NCBI RefSeq assembly: GCF_000585215.1
Contig: NZ_AONC01000021.1
Location: 1 to 64,000 of the forward strand
Length of the DNA stretch: 64,000 nt
Source of the DNA: Imhoffiella purpurea
Lineage (GTDB): Bacteria > Pseudomonadota > Gammaproteobacteria > Chromatiales > Chromatiaceae
Direction: 5' to 3'
Below, piece after piece: positions 38,733 to 46,705 of this stretch. A program made the position numbers and the translations under genes. Numbering within the stretch: the stretch's first letter is position 1; the number at the start of each line of letters is the position of its first letter. A model generated the notes under the pieces. It was not told where the DNA came from and searched no databases. It saw only the letters and a program-made list of their open reading frames with translations.

Positions 38733-39080
38733 GTGGCACTCGTAACCTTTTCGAATCCCGAGTACAAGGACAAGACCGTATACGCCGTGGCAGGAAGCCA
38801 CACCGAGACCCTGCTGAAGCTGGCCAAGGAGCACAAGATCCCGCTCCATCACGACTGTCAGGACGGCGAGTGCGGCAATTGCGTCGTGCGCGTCTCCAGC
38901 GTCGACAACAAGCAGCGGATGGGTTATCACTTGACCGAGAAGGAGCAGACCGTTCTGCGCCACCTCGGCAAGCTGACCAAGGACGACATCGAGAAACTGG
39001 CCCTGGACGACATGCCTAGCGAATGGCGTCTGGCCTGTCAGATGATCGTTCGCGACGAAGATATCCTCGTGGAGTACTGA
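38733..39080 (+). CDS. [2Fe-2S] ferredoxin, long
   Basis: A 115-residue plant-type ferredoxin with HHDCQDGECGNCVVRV (CxxxxCxxC) and the fourth Cys in WRLACQMIV. Compared with the preceding ferredoxin it carries a 20-residue helical insertion (LTEKEQTVLRHLGKL) before the last Cys. The start is a GTG at 38733 with GGAGAA upstream. It ends 2 bases before nifQ. The pair may act as partners of different potential or with different enzymes; this is inference. Confidence 0.87.
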   Translation: MALVTFSNPEYKDKTVYAVAGSHTETLLKLAKEHKIPLHHDCQDGECGNCVVRVSSVDNKQRMGYHLTEKEQTVLRHLGKLTKDDIEKLALDDMPSEWRLACQMIVRDEDILVEY

Positions 39081-39082
39081 TC

Positions 39083-39664
39083 ATGTCGACCCTGGCCTGC
39101 GACCTGACGCGTGAAGCCGACCGTGTCTTCGCACGTTTGATGGTACGTGCGGCCGGGGACGGCAATGATCGGGCCTTCGCGGCGATGATCTCCACGCGCG
39201 CCGCCGGAGGCGGTGCGCTTCCAGCCTGGCTGGGATTGGAACTGGGCGACTTCCGCAACCTCATGGCCCACCATTTCCCGGGCGTCTCGCCCGATGTCCT
39301 CAGCGCCATCGATTCCGGCCCGCCACTGACCGGCGCGCGCGGGGACGAGCGCGAGGAACTGGTCGAACTCATGCTTACGAATCGCGCCAGCCTCTCCATC
39401 TCGGAGGTCTGGATGGCGCAGGTGGTCGCCGCCGGATGCATGGCCAGCGACCATCTATGGCAGGACCTCGGCCTCTGGGAGCGGCCGGAGCTGACCGCCC
39501 TCATGAACCGCAACTTCCCGACACTGGCCGAGCGCAACACTCAGGACATGAAGTGGAAGCGCTTCCTCTACAAGCAGCTGTGCGAGGCGGAGGGCATCTA
39601 TGTCTGCCGTTCGCCCTCCTGCGAGGTCTGCGCCGACTATCATGTTTGTTTCGGACCTGAGTGA
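39083..39664 (+). CDS. nifQ: Molybdenum-trafficking protein NifQ
   Basis: A 193-residue protein that provides molybdenum for FeMo-co. The C-terminal hallmark C-x4-C-x2-C-x5-C is exact in YVCRSPSCEVCADYHVC, the Fe-S/Mo cluster site. HHFPGVSP and the NRNFPTLAERNTQDMKWKRFLYKQLC run before the motif are typical. The start is the ATG at 39083, 2 bases after the long ferredoxin. The draG start lies inside its last codons. Confidence 0.95.
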   Translation: MSTLACDLTREADRVFARLMVRAAGDGNDRAFAAMISTRAAGGGALPAWLGLELGDFRNLMAHHFPGVSPDVLSAIDSGPPLTGARGDEREELVELMLTNRASLSISEVWMAQVVAAGCMASDHLWQDLGLWERPELTALMNRNFPTLAERNTQDMKWKRFLYKQLCEAEGIYVCRSPSCEVCADYHVCFGPE

Positions 39665-40592
39665 CTCGCCTCCCGCACGCCAGGAGACCGCGCAGCTGCA
39701 GCAGCGCGCGATCGGCGCCTATCTGGGTCTGGCCGTGGGCGACGCCCTCGGCGCGACCGTCGAGTTCCTCACCCCGCGCGAGATCCGGGACCAGTACGGC
39801 GAGCACCGCGACATGGTCGGCGGAGGCTGGCTGCGTCTGCGCAAGGGACGGGTGACGGACGACACCGAGATGAGCCTGGCGCTCGGATGCAGCATCCTTG
39901 AGGCCGGTCGAGTCGATGCCCAGGCGGTCGCCGAGGCCTTCAGCGACTGGATGCGCACCAAGCCGGTCGACATCGGCCATACCGTACGCCGCGGAATCAG
40001 CCGCTTCCGCCGCACCGGCGAGACCGAGGGGCCCGAAAACGAGCACGACGCCGGCAACGGCGCCTGCATGCGCGCCCTACCGATCGCCCTGGCGACGCTC
40101 GGTGACGGGCCGGAGGCGCTCGACGCAGCCAATCGGTTGCAGGCCCATGTTACCCATCACAGCCCGCTGTCAGACCTCGGCACCCTCGCCGTGCTACGCA
40201 TGGTGCAAACCGCCCTGCTCGGCGGCACCAAGGGACAACTGATCAAGATCGCGACGGAACTGGCCACCACGGAGCCGCGTTATCGCTTCGACCGGCGCCG
40301 CGTGGAGAATCCCGACGGATATATCGTCGAAACGCTGAAGGCCGTGATCCAGGCACTGTTTGATACCGACGACTTCGAGCCCGCCCTGATCGACGTGGTC
40401 AACCGCGGTGGCGACGCTGACACTACGGGCGCCATCCTCGGCATGATCGCCGGCGCCCTCTACGGCCCCGCGGCGATCCCGAGGCGCTGGCTGAATGCGC
40501 TGGACAAGGAGATCGCCCAATCCTGCCGGACCCAGGCGGCCGAGCTACTCATCCTGTCGCCCCACTATGGTGCTCTGCGCGCCTCGCGCTAA
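39642..40592 (+). CDS. draG: ADP-ribosyl-[dinitrogen reductase] hydrolase
   Basis: A 316-residue dimetal hydrolase that removes ADP-ribose from NifH and switches nitrogenase back on. Signatures: GLAVGDALGATVEF, GRVTDDTEMSLALG (metal-binding TDDT), NGACMRALP and NRGGDADTTGAILG. It starts at the ATG at 39642, overlapping nifQ by 23 bases, so it is translated with the nif operon. The partner transferase gene draT, often adjacent, is not in this window. A mobile-element remnant starts 83 bases after the stop. Confidence 0.94.
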   Translation: MFVSDLSDSPPARQETAQLQQRAIGAYLGLAVGDALGATVEFLTPREIRDQYGEHRDMVGGGWLRLRKGRVTDDTEMSLALGCSILEAGRVDAQAVAEAFSDWMRTKPVDIGHTVRRGISRFRRTGETEGPENEHDAGNGACMRALPIALATLGDGPEALDAANRLQAHVTHHSPLSDLGTLAVLRMVQTALLGGTKGQLIKIATELATTEPRYRFDRRRVENPDGYIVETLKAVIQALFDTDDFEPALIDVVNRGGDADTTGAILGMIAGALYGPAAIPRRWLNALDKEIAQSCRTQAAELLILSPHYGALRASR

Positions 40593-40674
40593 GATCCGCA
40601 TGAATCCAGACTGCCCCATCCCGCATCCACCGGACTGGGCATCCCTCCCCCGCCCGAGAACCGGAGCCGCCGCT

Positions 40675-40834
40675 AGGAGGCTGTCCGACTTACGATGGAG
40701 ATGGAGTTCGTACGCAAAACTTGGAGATGTTTTCGTTTTCGGATGAAACTGCTCTGAATTTCGCGTACGCACATCGAAATTGCTCATCCCTTATCCAGTT
40801 TCCTGCCTCCAGCGCCTAAGTCGGACAGCCTCCT
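40675..40834. mobile_element. 160-bp palindromic element (MITE-like insertion-sequence remnant)
   Basis: The 18-base AGGAGGCTGTCCGACTTA at 40675-40692 recurs as its exact complement at 40817-40834. The 124-base centre is AT-richer than the surroundings and has no transposase. This is the structure of a non-autonomous insertion-sequence derivative. Its right end is read by the acyltransferase gene as the residues RRLSDLGAGGRKLDKG and the stop codon. The parent element was not identified. Confidence 0.75.
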
Positions 40835-41914
40835 GGACTCGACCACCTCGGACCCTGAGGGTGTTCTCGCACGAGCCGCAAGGGCGCGCCCATAGTCGCG
40901 CATCGGCTGCTCGATCAGCACATGGGCGATCCCGGCGAGGGCCACAACCGCCGCCGAGCACAATAAATAGGCGTAGGGGCCGGGCAGGTCGAGCTCCGAG
41001 CCCTCGTAGAGACGCAGCACTAGGATGTGCAGCAGATAGACCCCGTAGCTCAGGGCGCCAAGCGTCAGAGCGATCCGCATGCACAGCGGCCCCCGGCAAC
41101 GCACCCTCATCAGCATCCAGAACAGGATGAGCCCGTAGCTCAGCGCCGCGAGGAAACTGAAATAGGAGCGCAGTAGCAGGCTGGCGTTGATGCCCGGATC
41201 GCCACGATAGGCGAAGAAGAGCGCCAGGACCAGCCAGAGCGCAACGCCGGCAGCCAGCGCTGCCGTCGGCCAGCGCCCGCCGCCCGTCGCGTTGCAGCGT
41301 CGGTAGGCCCAGTAGAGCAGCACCCCGACCAGGAACTCGATCAAGATGCCCGGCAGATGGAACCTGAAGATCGTCAGCAGGTTCGGGTCGGGGGCCGAGA
41401 AGGATGTCGCGCCCGAAACGATCACCAGACGCAACCCGAGGAAGAGGACGAGCAGCAGCACGACCCAGAGGATCCGCCCCCGCAGAAGCCAGGCGAGTAG
41501 CGGCAGGGCCAGATAATACTCGACCTCGACCGGCAGGCTCCAATAGGCCGGATTAAAGAAAAATGCCTCCCGGGCCGATTCGGTGGTTCCGAGGAAGAGC
41601 AGATGCTTAACAAAATAGAGCGGCTTGCTCGGATCCCCAGGGGTCATCAGCGCGTAGAGAAGCAGCGAGAACAGATACAGTGGATAGATACGGAACAGCC
41701 GGCGGATCGCGAAGGGGCCGAGCGCGAAGCCGCCGGACAGCAGTAACGGCGCGAAGACGAAGCCGCTGATGACAAAGAAGAGATCCACACCGCTCCACAT
41801 GAAGCTCAGCAGCGACGGACCGCTAATCACAAGCTTGCTGTAATGGGCAGTCAGCACCATCCAAGCGGCGAGCCCGCGCGCCAACTCGATGATGGGGTTC
41901 AGTTTGGGGTCCAT
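40784..41914 (-). CDS. Acyltransferase 3 family membrane protein
   Basis: A 376-residue membrane protein with about ten helices. Family landmarks: IIELARGLAAWMVLTAHYSKL with the early His in a helix, SGVDLFFVISGFV, FAIRRLFRIYPLYLFSLLLY and NPAYWSLPVEVEYYLALPLL. Such proteins O-acylate surface polysaccharides, LPS or lipids. The last 17 residues and the stop are supplied by the palindromic element at 40675-40834, so the native C-terminus has probably been replaced. It is convergent with draG and does not look part of the nif set. Confidence 0.85.
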   Translation of the reverse strand: MDPKLNPIIELARGLAAWMVLTAHYSKLVISGPSLLSFMWSGVDLFFVISGFVFAPLLLSGGFALGPFAIRRLFRIYPLYLFSLLLYALMTPGDPSKPLYFVKHLLFLGTTESAREAFFFNPAYWSLPVEVEYYLALPLLAWLLRGRILWVVLLLVLFLGLRLVIVSGATSFSAPDPNLLTIFRFHLPGILIEFLVGVLLYWAYRRCNATGGGRWPTAALAAGVALWLVLALFFAYRGDPGINASLLLRSYFSFLAALSYGLILFWMLMRVRCRGPLCMRIALTLGALSYGVYLLHILVLRLYEGSELDLPGPYAYLLCSAAVVALAGIAHVLIEQPMRDYGRALAARARTPSGSEVVESRRLSDLGAGGRKLDKG

Positions 41915-42068
41915 CGCTCAGATATCCTGCTCAGGCCGCAATGCCCGGCACCTCACCATGGTGGCACCCATGCCCACAGTACCATGCTTCCTCCCAACCG
42001 GCTCGCCCCCGAAACAGATCAGCTACGAACCGACACATCAATGATGCGCCCTATCCTCACTCCCGCCA

Positions 42069-42962
42069 TCAGCAGCCGATCTCATGACCGCCGGGGATGA
42101 GTTCGCGCATCGGATCCGAGACCCCTGCCACCGCGAGCAGGTCGCCGATATCGGCCTCCAGGATCTCGACGTTCTTGGTCGCGCAGAACCTGCGCTCCTT
42201 CTCGGTCGGCTCCGGGATCAGCGCCCAGCCGGCGGGAGACCCGGCGCCGTAGATCATATCGGACATCACCATGCGCTCGGTGTCGCGGGTGAAGCGCAGC
42301 CCGAGGAAGAGATAGCGCTTACCGGTCCGGTAACGCTTGACGAAGGACGGGATGCCGAAGCCGCCCATCAGTTCGGTGAGGTAGTCCACGAAGTCGGCAT
42401 CCGAGGCGATATAGGTGGCATCGGGTCGGGGGCTGCCCATCGGCTTGAACAGCACCGGCAGGCTGGGATCCACCTCGTCCTGGGCCACCTCGCGATAGGT
42501 CTCGCCGTCGTAGGCGTGGATGCGGAAGCGATAGTCTGTCCCGCCGGTGCGGGCGATGCCGCGCACCAGGGTGTGGGGGGCATCCGCGTAGGAGTCCTGG
42601 AGCTGGAGATCGCGATTGATGTCGATGACATAGGGCGGGCGGATCGACTGCAGCCAGTCGTGAAGCGGCGAGCGGGTCCAGGATCGCGTGTCGTAGGTCG
42701 CCTCGAGGAAACGGTGGACGGCACCGCGTCCGCGCTTGAGCTCGACGTCCATGGCCGCCCGCGAGAACTCCCACATGAGCCTGGGCGACATGGGCCTGCC
42801 GTTGTTCATGGCCAGTATGAGGCTGTCGCTGTCGGCGGGAATGGGCTCCTGGGTGGCCGTATCCACGGACCCGGTCAGGGCTCCAGGCCCCAGATAGGGA
42901 ACCAGCTCGCCACTGGCCAGTTCTTTGACGAAGTTTTCGAGTCGAGCGGACACCATGCGCAT
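42069..42962 (-). CDS. SIR2-like domain protein
   Basis: A 297-residue protein. The N-terminal ELVPYLGPGAL resembles the NAD-binding glycine loop of SIR2-like domains (usual form VPFVGAGxS). YVIDINRDLQLQDSYADAP matches the central strand-loop, VLFKPMGSPRPD takes the place of the usual KLHGS, and YLFLGLRFTRDTERMVMSD matches the late LFLGYSxxD strand. The catalytic His of deacylase sirtuins is replaced, so it may bind or cut NAD rather than deacylate. It lies between the nif operon end and a helicase gene. ATGs at 42962 and 42956 are both possible. Confidence 0.6.
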   Translation of the reverse strand: MRMVSARLENFVKELASGELVPYLGPGALTGSVDTATQEPIPADSDSLILAMNNGRPMSPRLMWEFSRAAMDVELKRGRGAVHRFLEATYDTRSWTRSPLHDWLQSIRPPYVIDINRDLQLQDSYADAPHTLVRGIARTGGTDYRFRIHAYDGETYREVAQDEVDPSLPVLFKPMGSPRPDATYIASDADFVDYLTELMGGFGIPSFVKRYRTGKRYLFLGLRFTRDTERMVMSDMIYGAGSPAGWALIPEPTEKERRFCATKNVEILEADIGDLLAVAGVSDPMRELIPGGHEIGC

Positions 42963-43161
42963 ACCCCTGGGCTAAGATTCGACCCTGAGGCTAAAGCAAT
43001 AACCACGCCATCAATATAGAAATCGACGAAAGCAGATCAATATCCTTTCGATTCAGTCGACTATATCGACTCGGCGAGAGCGGGAGTCGCGGCTCGACCT
43101 GGAGCGCTTCGGCGCCGACTGTCGCAAAGACGACAGAGGCGCCCAACGACATGCCCGAGCC

Positions 43162-45054
43162 TCAATCGCGCGGCTTGCGGCCCGGGGCACGGTCGCCGCG
43201 AACCCCCTTCGAGTCCTTGGCCTGGAAGGGCTTGCGCGAACCGCCACCCTCGCCGCCCTGGCGACGGAAACCGCCCGGCTGACGGGCCGGCTTGGATCGG
43301 TCCTGGCCGCCCCGGCCGAATCGCGGCGCACCGGATTCCTTGCGCGGCTCCCAGGAGGCGCGCGATTGCCCGCCCTCCGCCGCCGAGGAGATGCGCAGCG
43401 CCTGGCCGCGCACATAGACGCGCTTGAGATGATTGAAGACCTCGTGCGGCATGCCGTCCGGAAGATCCACGATCGAATGGTCGTCCTGGATCTCGATGCG
43501 GCCGATGAAACGTCCCTCCAGCCCGGATTCGTTGGCGATGGCGCCGACGATCTCGCGCGGCGAGACCCCATGCTGATAGCCGACCTCGATGCGATAGCTG
43601 ACCAGGTTTTCGTTTCCGGTCCGCCCCTGGCCCCGCTCCCGGCGCGGCGGCCGATCGTCTTGACCCTCGCCGCGACGACCGCGCTCCGGACGCTTTTCCG
43701 ACCATTCGCGCCGTGCCGGGCGGGGCGGATCCTCCTTGACGTTCAGCGGGCGCTCGCGCTGGTAGAGATAGGCCAGCGAGGCGGCCACGTCCATCATCTC
43801 GATCTCCTGCTCCTGACCGATCCGCGCCAGCAGGCGATAGAAGAAGTCCAGATCCTGCTCGGCCATGGTCTTCTGGACCTCGGCGATGAAGCGGTCGATG
43901 CGCGACTCGCTCAATGCCGCGGCGGACGGCGGATCCATCGGCGGCACGCGGCGGCGAATGGTGCGTTCGATCGCCTTGAGCAGGCCGCGCTCGCGCGGCT
44001 CGACCAGCAGGATGGCGCGCCCGGTGCGCCCGGCACGGCCGGTACGACCGATGCGATGCACATAGGCGGACGGATCCGTGGGGATATCGTAGTTGACCAC
44101 GTGGCTGATGCGCTCCACGTCCAGACCACGGGCGGCGACGTCGGTCGCGACCAGGATGTCGAGCTGACCCTGCTTGATGCGATCGACGGTACGCTCGCGC
44201 ATCTCCTGATTCATGTCGCCGTTGAGCGGCTCGGCGGCGAAGCCGTGGGCCTTGAGCTTGTCGGCCAGCTCCGTGGTCTGATTCTTGGTGCGCACGAAGA
44301 CGAGCATGCCGTCGAAGGGCTCGAGCTCGAGGATGCGGGTCAGGGTGTCGAGCTTGTGGAAGCGGGTGACGACGCAGTGATGCTGATCGATGGTGTCGAC
44401 CGTCTCGGAATCGGCCGCGATGCGCACCTCGATCGGGTCCACGAGCCGCTCCTGGGCTACCTTGCGGATCGCCGGCGGCATGGTGGCCGAGAAGAGCGCC
44501 ACCTGGCGCTTCTCGGGCGCCTGGTCGAAGATCCAGTCGATGTCCTCGGCGAAGCCCATGTTGAGCATCTCGTCGGCCTCGTCCAGCACCAGGGTGCGGA
44601 TGCTCTCCATCGACAATGTGCCGCGGCGGATGTGATCCATGACACGGCCCGGCGTGCCGACGATCACCTGCGGATTGCGCTTGAGCTGGGTCAGCTGCAG
44701 ACCGTAGCTCTGTCCGCCGTAGATGGGCAGGACGTTGAAACCCTGCAGATGACTGGCGTACTGCTGAAAGGCCTCGGCGACCTGGAGCGCCAGCTCGCGG
44801 GTCGGCGCCAGCACCAGTACCTGCGGCCGTCTGAGATCGGGATCGATGCGGCTGAGCAGCGGCAGGGCGAAGGCCGCCGTCTTGCCGGTTCCGGTCTGGG
44901 CCTGACCCAGGAGGTCGCGGCCGGCCAGGAGGTGCGGGATGCACTGGCTCTGGATGGCAGTCGGGGATTCGTAGCCGAGCGCTTGAACGGCTTGGGCGAT
45001 AGCGGGAGAAAGACCGAGTTCGCCGAAACCGATGCTCGTGTCGGGGGTGTCCAT
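43162..45054 (-). CDS. deaD: DEAD-box ATP-dependent RNA helicase (DeaD/CsdA type)
   Basis: A 630-residue helicase for ribosome assembly and mRNA turnover. Motifs in order: FGELGLSP (Q region), AQTGTGKT (I), PTREL (Ia), TPGR (Ib), LDEADEML (II), SAT (III), FVRTKNQT (IV), VATDVAARGLDV (V) and HRIGRTGR (VI). A DbpA-type RNA-binding domain follows at about 485-560 (SYRIEVGYQHGVSPREIVGAIA), then a basic Gly/Arg-rich tail. The leader upstream is AT-rich, and the gene is divergent from the AarF-type gene. The domain layout fits DeaD rather than RhlE or DbpA. Confidence 0.92.
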   Translation of the reverse strand: MDTPDTSIGFGELGLSPAIAQAVQALGYESPTAIQSQCIPHLLAGRDLLGQAQTGTGKTAAFALPLLSRIDPDLRRPQVLVLAPTRELALQVAEAFQQYASHLQGFNVLPIYGGQSYGLQLTQLKRNPQVIVGTPGRVMDHIRRGTLSMESIRTLVLDEADEMLNMGFAEDIDWIFDQAPEKRQVALFSATMPPAIRKVAQERLVDPIEVRIAADSETVDTIDQHHCVVTRFHKLDTLTRILELEPFDGMLVFVRTKNQTTELADKLKAHGFAAEPLNGDMNQEMRERTVDRIKQGQLDILVATDVAARGLDVERISHVVNYDIPTDPSAYVHRIGRTGRAGRTGRAILLVEPRERGLLKAIERTIRRRVPPMDPPSAAALSESRIDRFIAEVQKTMAEQDLDFFYRLLARIGQEQEIEMMDVAASLAYLYQRERPLNVKEDPPRPARREWSEKRPERGRRGEGQDDRPPRRERGQGRTGNENLVSYRIEVGYQHGVSPREIVGAIANESGLEGRFIGRIEIQDDHSIVDLPDGMPHEVFNHLKRVYVRGQALRISSAAEGGQSRASWEPRKESGAPRFGRGGQDRSKPARQPGGFRRQGGEGGGSRKPFQAKDSKGVRGDRAPGRKPRD

Positions 45055-45285
45055 GGTGGTGCCTCGAAGGGAAGGGTGCGTCCTCTAGGCCGACCGATGC
45101 AACCATTGGGACGATTCGCGAAAGTAACAGAGCATTATCCTCTTAAAAAAATATCATTGCAAGTAAATAATGCTTGACATCCCCGCTCGGCTTACAGCAG
45201 GAACCTGACCCGCCCCAACGGGTCTATCGGCACCGAGGCCCGGCCCCCGAGAGGCCATCCACACACAGATCAGGAAGACCAACCC

Positions 45286-46614
45286 ATGCCCGAATCCTCC
45301 GCTCCACGTGGTACCGCCGTCCCCAGCAAACGACTGAGCCGTTTGTGGCATCTCGGCCGGGCGACCGGCGACTTGGCCGCGGGAATTGGCGTCAAGGGGA
45401 TGCTCGAGCTGGCCCGCAGTCGCAAGGGCGACCAGCCGGCCCGCATCCAGCTCTCACCCGAACACACCCGCCGTTTCACCGACCGGCTCGCCCGCATGCG
45501 CGGCGCCGTGATGAAGATGGGCCAGCTGATGTCGATGGACGGCTCCGACGTCTTCACCGCCGAGGCCGCCGAGATCATGAGCGCATTGCGCGAGAGCGCC
45601 GAGCCCATGCCCATGAGCCAGCTGGTCCAGGTGCTCGAGGGCGAGTACGGTCGCGACTGGAATCACCGTTTCAAGCGCTTCGAGTTCAGCCCCATCGCCT
45701 CGGCATCCATCGGTCAGGTGCATCGGGCCGAGACCAGGGACGGACGACGTCTCGCGCTCAAGATCCAGTTTCCGGGCGTGCGCGAGAGCATCGACAGCGA
45801 CATCGACAATCTGGCCTTCCTCGGCCGCTCGCTCGGCATGGCGCCCAAGGGGATCGACATCGCCCCCTTCCTCGACGAGGCCCGCCGTCAGCTGCACCGC
45901 GAGGCGGACTATGCTGCCGAGGCCGAGGCGCTGGAGCGCTACCGGACACTGATCGGCGAGGACCCGGATCTCTTCATCCCAGGCGTCCATCACGACCTCA
46001 CCACCCACAACATCCTCGCCATGGATTTCGCCGACGGGGTCTCGATCGACCGGCTCGCCGGCCCCGACTACCGCCGCGCCGAACGCGACCATGCCGCCGA
46101 ATCCCTGATGCGGCTGACATTGCGCGAGCTGTTCGAATTCGGACTGGTGCAGACCGATCCCAATTTCGGCAACTATCTCTACGATTCCGCCTCCGGACGC
46201 ATCACACTGCTCGACTTTGGCGCCACCAAGCCGGTCGCGCCGGAGCTGGTCGAGCTCTATCGGCGCATGGCCAGGGCGACGATCGATGGCAATCGCGAAG
46301 AGATGCGCGCCGCCTGCGTGGCGATCGGATATATCGGCGAGGACGATCCGCGCGAGCACGTGGACACCATGCTCGACCTGCTGCAGATGTCGGCCGAGCC
46401 ATTGCGTCACGAGGGTCTCTACGACTTCGGTGCCTCGGACCTGTTCGAGCGGACCTACAAGAATGGACGCGCCATGTTCCATTCCGGCGCCTTCAGCACC
46501 GCGCCCCCGCCCGAGACGCTTTTCCTGCACCGCAAGTTCATGGGCTCCTTCATGCTCTCGCGCCGTCTGCGCGCCCGGATCGATCTTGCCGAGATGGCCG
46601 CGCGATTCATCTGA
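45286..46614 (+). CDS. ABC1/AarF/UbiB family atypical kinase
   Basis: A 442-residue soluble protein of the UbiB/COQ8 family. Signatures: AVMKMGQLMSMDG (KxGQ motif), SPIASASIGQVHRA (Ala-rich nucleotide loop), ALKIQFPGV (Lys), GLVQTDPNFGNYLYD (catalytic loop, here DPNFGN) and LLDFGATK (metal Asp). There is no C-terminal membrane anchor like that of E. coli UbiB, so it may be a paralogue outside ubiquinone synthesis. AGGAAGACC lies before the ATG at 45286. It is divergent from deaD. Confidence 0.88.
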   Translation: MPESSAPRGTAVPSKRLSRLWHLGRATGDLAAGIGVKGMLELARSRKGDQPARIQLSPEHTRRFTDRLARMRGAVMKMGQLMSMDGSDVFTAEAAEIMSALRESAEPMPMSQLVQVLEGEYGRDWNHRFKRFEFSPIASASIGQVHRAETRDGRRLALKIQFPGVRESIDSDIDNLAFLGRSLGMAPKGIDIAPFLDEARRQLHREADYAAEAEALERYRTLIGEDPDLFIPGVHHDLTTHNILAMDFADGVSIDRLAGPDYRRAERDHAAESLMRLTLRELFEFGLVQTDPNFGNYLYDSASGRITLLDFGATKPVAPELVELYRRMARATIDGNREEMRAACVAIGYIGEDDPREHVDTMLDLLQMSAEPLRHEGLYDFGASDLFERTYKNGRAMFHSGAFSTAPPPETLFLHRKFMGSFMLSRRLRARIDLAEMAARFI

Positions 46615-46705
46615 CCCCTCGTCGAGAAGAAGGAGGTACGCGCCCATCTCACCCAAGGAGCCAGACAGGCGGCCTCCGAGACGCAGCCGGACATTCTCGG
46701 TCTCT

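Noticed and set aside
40545-40787. An 80-codon minus-strand frame across the 160-base element
   Set aside because: It crosses the element boundary and has no known motif; at most it is a trace of the parent element's own gene.
42069-42962. SIR2-like gene as the missing draT
   Set aside because: It lacks the sequence features I associate with DraT and fits a SIR2-like fold better.
43366-45177. A 603-codon open frame opposite the DEAD-box helicase
   Set aside because: The helicase strand carries every family motif in order; the opposite frame has none.
45174-45205. TTGACA at 45174 as a promoter for the AarF-type gene
   Set aside because: No acceptable -10 element lies 16-18 bases downstream.
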